Assembly: GCA_002409785.1 (NCBI GenBank)
Contig: DHOX01000002.1
Span: 1 to 9,996 of the forward strand
Direction: 5' to 3'
Source: Prevotella sp. UBA5379
Lineage (GTDB): Bacteria; Bacteroidota; Bacteroidia; Bacteroidales; Bacteroidaceae
DNA: 9,996 nucleotides
Part shown: in pieces, positions 7,281 to 9,996 of the stretch
How positions within the stretch are numbered: position 1 is the first letter of the stretch
Layout of the letters: every line of letters begins with the position of its first letter
Position numbers and translations under genes: made by a program
The notes under the pieces: model-generated
Told to the model about the DNA's origin: nothing
Database searches by the model: none
What the model saw: the letters and a program-made list of their open reading frames with translations, nothing else

Positions 7281-9338
7281 ATGAAAAAATTAATTATATT
7301 TTTAGCTGTTTTATCACTTACGGTTTCTTGTGCAGACTTAGATGTGGCGCCCAAGAATGTCGTAACGGCTGATCAATTGCTGAGTGATGAATCAGGGATG
7401 GACATCTATCTGGCAAGACTTTACAGTTATATGCCTTACGAAGATTTTAAGTATTTGCCACAATGGGGCTTTAATTTTAATGGATGGCTAGTCAGTATTG
7501 GCATAAGCGGAACAGGTGAGTGTCTTGACCGTGATGGAATATGTGCCGCCTTTACGAGTGAGAGTACTCCTTACTGGTCTATGGCTTTCAGGGAGTTACG
7601 TGAAGCTAATTTCTTACTTGAAAATTTGCCAAAATACAAAAGTCATTATTCTGAAGCAATGTATAATGATTATCTGGGTGAAGCTTACTATATAAGAGCA
7701 ACGGTATTTTATGCCATGGCAAGGCGTTTTGGAGGGGTGCCTTTGGTAACGAAGGTCATTGATTATCCTGACAAGAGCGATAATCTGGAAGTTCCGCGTT
7801 CTTCTGAGGAGGATACCTGGAATCAAGTCCTTTCAGATTATGATAAGGCAATTGAGTTGTTGGAGCCGACAAGCCCCAAGGATGGCTATGCCAATAAATA
7901 CATTGCACTTGCCTTTAAGTCTGAGGCAATGCTTTATGCGGGTAGTGTAGCCAAATATAATCAGACGGTACCAGGATATTTGACTGGCATAGGACAAAAA
8001 ACAGGCGTTCGGGTGATCGGATTTGCTCCGGATAAATGGGAGGCAGATTCTAAAAAGTATTTTACAGAAGCCTATAATGCTGCCAAAGAGGTGATTAATT
8101 CAGGAATCTATTCTTTGTACATGAAAGACTGGGCACCGAACGATCCGGAGGCACAGTATAAAAATATGGTGGACATGTTCTTTGATGATTCTAGCCCTGA
8201 AAATATTGCAGTCAAGAAATATATCTATCCGACCTCAACTCATGGCTATGATGCCTATAATTCTCCGTTCATCTTCCGTTCTCCTTTGTCCAGCGGCATG
8301 TGCCCTACATTAGATTTCCTGGAGTTGTTTGATGGATTTCCCCGGTATGCAGACGGTACGGTCCGTGTGACAGACGGTACTTCGAACACGACAGGACATT
8401 ACCTGATGTATGATTCTCCTCTTGACTTTTTTAAGAATGCAGAACCTCGTCTTCGGGCGTATGTGATTTTTCCCGGTGACCAGTTTAAGGGGAAAACGAT
8501 AGAAATACGTATGGGAACTTATACAGGTGATGTGCCCATCAAGCCTTTCTGGAGTGACTATTCATACAATTCTGCAGAAAAGACTTATCAGCAGTTACCG
8601 GAATATACGCAGACTCCCAAGACACTCTATCTGAGTCCGAGTAATGGAAGCAGCCAGGAGATAGTCCATCTGGACAATGGGACAACTATGACTGCATCTG
8701 GTGAAAATGGACCTTTTTACGCCAACGGAGAGAGCTGTCTTACCGGGCTTCTAGTACGTAAGTATCTGAACCCGGATCCTTCTGCTGTTATTGGAGAGGG
8801 GAAGTCTTCCCAGCATTTTATATTGATGCGATACGGAGAAGTCCTTTTGAATATGGCGGAGTCTGCCGTGGAACTCTCTTTGGCAGGCGTTCCTTCTCCT
8901 GATGGTAAGGACTTGCTCCAGCAGGCTACTGATGCCGTGAACCAGATCCGGCAGCGTGCCGGTGCGACCTTGTTGACATCAACGATACCAAGTACGGATG
9001 CAGGTCGGGATATTGTTCGGAAAGAGCGCCGGAAAGAACTGGCTATGGAACAGAAAACCAAATGGGATATCCGGAGATGGCGTGTGCAGCATTATGAAGG
9101 TCGTGATGGCTTTTGGGGAGAACAACGTGATAAGAATGCTTATAGCAATAACAGCAATTACCGTTTTCGGGGTCTTTATCCTTTTTATTCCACCAAAGCC
9201 GGTAAATGGTTCTTTGATGCTCATTTCCAGGCCGTTAGTTTAAAGACTTTCAATTACAATATTCTTGATTACTATTTCGCCATTCCCGATAATGAGGTTT
9301 CTAAGAGTAAATACATCGATCAGCAGCCTAACAGATAA
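7281..9338 (+). CDS. SusD/RagB-like surface glycan-binding lipoprotein (large form)
   Basis: This 685-residue lipoprotein is the lid of the SusC transporter and captures glycan at the cell surface. The signal peptide ends in SLTVSC with Cys17 as lipidation site, followed by ADLDVAPKN. The N-terminal helical TPR-like part is recognisable in FRELREANFLLENLPK (103-118), YLGEAYYIRATVFYAMARRF (131-150) and GGVPLV (151-156). The C-terminal landmarks are ILMRYGEVLLNMAESAVEL (514-532), AVNQIRQRAG (552-561), IVRKERRKELAMEQKTKWD (578-596) and YYFAIPDNEV (664-673). SusD proteins are usually about 500-600 residues; the extra length appears to lie in the middle (about 220-340 and 395-510), where loops line the ligand face. 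It follows susC by 32 bp, with AAAGAAG shortly before the ATG as a possible weak ribosome site, and precedes the DUF3823 gene by 26 bp. Glycan identity is inferred from the locus. Confidence 0.96.
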   Translation: MKKLIIFLAVLSLTVSCADLDVAPKNVVTADQLLSDESGMDIYLARLYSYMPYEDFKYLPQWGFNFNGWLVSIGISGTGECLDRDGICAAFTSESTPYWSMAFRELREANFLLENLPKYKSHYSEAMYNDYLGEAYYIRATVFYAMARRFGGVPLVTKVIDYPDKSDNLEVPRSSEEDTWNQVLSDYDKAIELLEPTSPKDGYANKYIALAFKSEAMLYAGSVAKYNQTVPGYLTGIGQKTGVRVIGFAPDKWEADSKKYFTEAYNAAKEVINSGIYSLYMKDWAPNDPEAQYKNMVDMFFDDSSPENIAVKKYIYPTSTHGYDAYNSPFIFRSPLSSGMCPTLDFLELFDGFPRYADGTVRVTDGTSNTTGHYLMYDSPLDFFKNAEPRLRAYVIFPGDQFKGKTIEIRMGTYTGDVPIKPFWSDYSYNSAEKTYQQLPEYTQTPKTLYLSPSNGSSQEIVHLDNGTTMTASGENGPFYANGESCLTGLLVRKYLNPDPSAVIGEGKSSQHFILMRYGEVLLNMAESAVELSLAGVPSPDGKDLLQQATDAVNQIRQRAGATLLTSTIPSTDAGRDIVRKERRKELAMEQKTKWDIRRWRVQHYEGRDGFWGEQRDKNAYSNNSNYRFRGLYPFYSTKAGKWFFDAHFQAVSLKTFNYNILDYYFAIPDNEVSKSKYIDQQPNR

Positions 9339-9364
9339 GGCTTGAATTTTAATAATACAAAAAT

Positions 9365-9996
9365 ATGAATAAGAAAGTTTTCTATATTTTGTTCCTTTCA
9401 TCTCTCCTGCTTGCCTCTTGTGACATGTTCGAGATGGATAATTATGATGCGCCGGATGCAACAATCAAGGGTGCCGTAGTGGATGATGAAACGGGTGATT
9501 CCATTCTTACGGATCAAGGGAGCGAAGGTATAAGAGTAAGGATGCTCCAGTTGGACTACAGTGATAATGCCCAGCATAATCCTGATTTCTACTGTATGCC
9601 TAACGGGACCTTTCAGAACACCAAGGAGTTCAAGGGCCGTTACAATGTTACCGTTGATGGTCCGTTTATTCCTATTGTACGGGAGAATTCCTCAGGAATT
9701 CCGATCGCAGATGGTTCCCAGATCGTTAATTTAAAGGGTAAGGGAACCACTAATGTCGTATTTAAGGTTAAACCGTTCTTGGAAGTAGAATTTGTCGGTT
9801 ATCCTACTGTTTCCAACGGAATCATAACGGCTAAAGTCAAAGTAGTACGTCGTGTGTCCCGGACGGAATTTCAGTCTTTGATAGAACCGATGGGTGGGTA
9901 TGATGACAGCTATCCCAATATTACGGATATTCAACTCTTTGTGAGTTATTCCTCAACGGTAGGTTATCGGGCTCGTGATGAGCGTTGGTCCAATCA
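9365..9996 (+). CDS. DUF3823 lipoprotein, 3' end beyond the window
   Basis: Starting at ATG 9365 the frame stays open for 210 complete codons to the edge, so the protein is truncated only by the window. The signal peptide ends in LLASC with Cys19 as lipidation site, followed by DMFEMDNYDAPD, an acidic stretch compatible with surface export. The N-terminal domain (about 28-118) matches the DUF3823 family: NYDAPDATIKGAVVDDETGD (27-46), DQGSEGIRVRMLQLDYSD (50-67), PNGTFQNTKEF (79-89), GRYNVTVDGPFIPI (91-104). A second beta domain begins near KPFLEVEF (136-143), corresponding to the family's C-terminal domain. Such proteins typically sit directly behind SusD, in the place of SusE, and are regarded as accessory surface glycan-binding or structural proteins; no enzymatic role is known to me. 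It lies 26 bp after susD with an AT-rich spacer and no Shine-Dalgarno. The family call is firm, the exact function is not. Confidence 0.92.
   Translation, partial: MNKKVFYILFLSSLLLASCDMFEMDNYDAPDATIKGAVVDDETGDSILTDQGSEGIRVRMLQLDYSDNAQHNPDFYCMPNGTFQNTKEFKGRYNVTVDGPFIPIVRENSSGIPIADGSQIVNLKGKGTTNVVFKVKPFLEVEFVGYPTVSNGIITAKVKVVRRVSRTEFQSLIEPMGGYDDSYPNITDIQLFVSYSSTVGYRARDERWSN

Larger units (their letters stand above)
799..9996 (+). other. Polysaccharide utilization locus operon, probably for alpha-mannan
   Basis: Five co-directional genes with spacers of 9, 21, 32 and 26 bp, none holding an obvious terminator, form one transcription unit that continues past the right edge. Four products are lipoproteins (lipidation cysteines C26, C20, C17 and C19) and one is an outer-membrane transporter, so all proteins in view act at the cell envelope. 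The GH76 enzyme is the only catalytic gene seen and sets the substrate guess as an alpha-1,6-mannan. Mannosidases for side chains, periplasmic enzymes and the regulator would be expected outside the window. The operon opens with the binding protein and the enzyme, before susC/susD, whereas in many PULs susC/susD come first. Confidence 0.88.

Noticed and set aside
8717..9061. 114-codon open frame on the minus strand
   Set aside because: It overlaps the conserved C-terminal part of the SusD-like gene and is a codon-bias shadow without a domain or a plausible start context.

Overview
The window looks like a chromosomal segment of a gut-type Bacteroidota, most likely Bacteroides or a close relative. 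The evidence is a SusC/SusD pair, a DUF3823 lipoprotein directly behind SusD, lipoproteins with acidic residues after the lipobox cysteine, moderate-to-low GC, AT-rich spacers and almost no Shine-Dalgarno sequences. It carries most of one polysaccharide utilization locus (PUL). The GH76 enzyme points to an alpha-mannan substrate with an alpha-1,6-linked backbone, such as fungal mannan or a related mannan.

Layout, all on the plus strand. Bases 1-426 are the 3' end of a gene that starts outside the window; its product is an unidentified beta-rich C-terminal domain. Bases 427-798 are non-coding: two terminator-like hairpins lie near the left end, and a 10-bp direct repeat on an 11-bp period plus a 12-bp perfect palindrome lie near the right end. 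From 799 to the right edge five genes run head to tail with spacers of 9, 21, 32 and 26 bp and almost certainly form one operon: (1) a 609-residue lipoprotein with two carboxypeptidase-regulatory-like Ig folds and a duplicated C-terminal module, (2) a GH76 lipoprotein, (3) a SusC-like TonB-dependent transporter, (4) a large SusD-like lipoprotein, (5) a DUF3823 lipoprotein cut by the window end.

How they would work together (inference from known PULs): the anchored 609-residue protein and the DUF3823 protein bind or organise glycan at the cell surface, the GH76 lipoprotein cuts the mannan backbone, and the SusC/SusD complex captures the oligosaccharides and imports them with TonB energy. Side-chain mannosidases and a regulator, both expected for such a locus, are not in the window. 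SusC has no N-terminal STN signalling domain, so control by an ECF sigma/anti-sigma pair through this transporter is unlikely.

The least ordinary items are the first operon gene, whose C-terminal two thirds is a diverged internal duplication that I cannot assign to a known family, and the compact set of repeats in front of it. I see no mobile element, CRISPR array, tRNA or rRNA.
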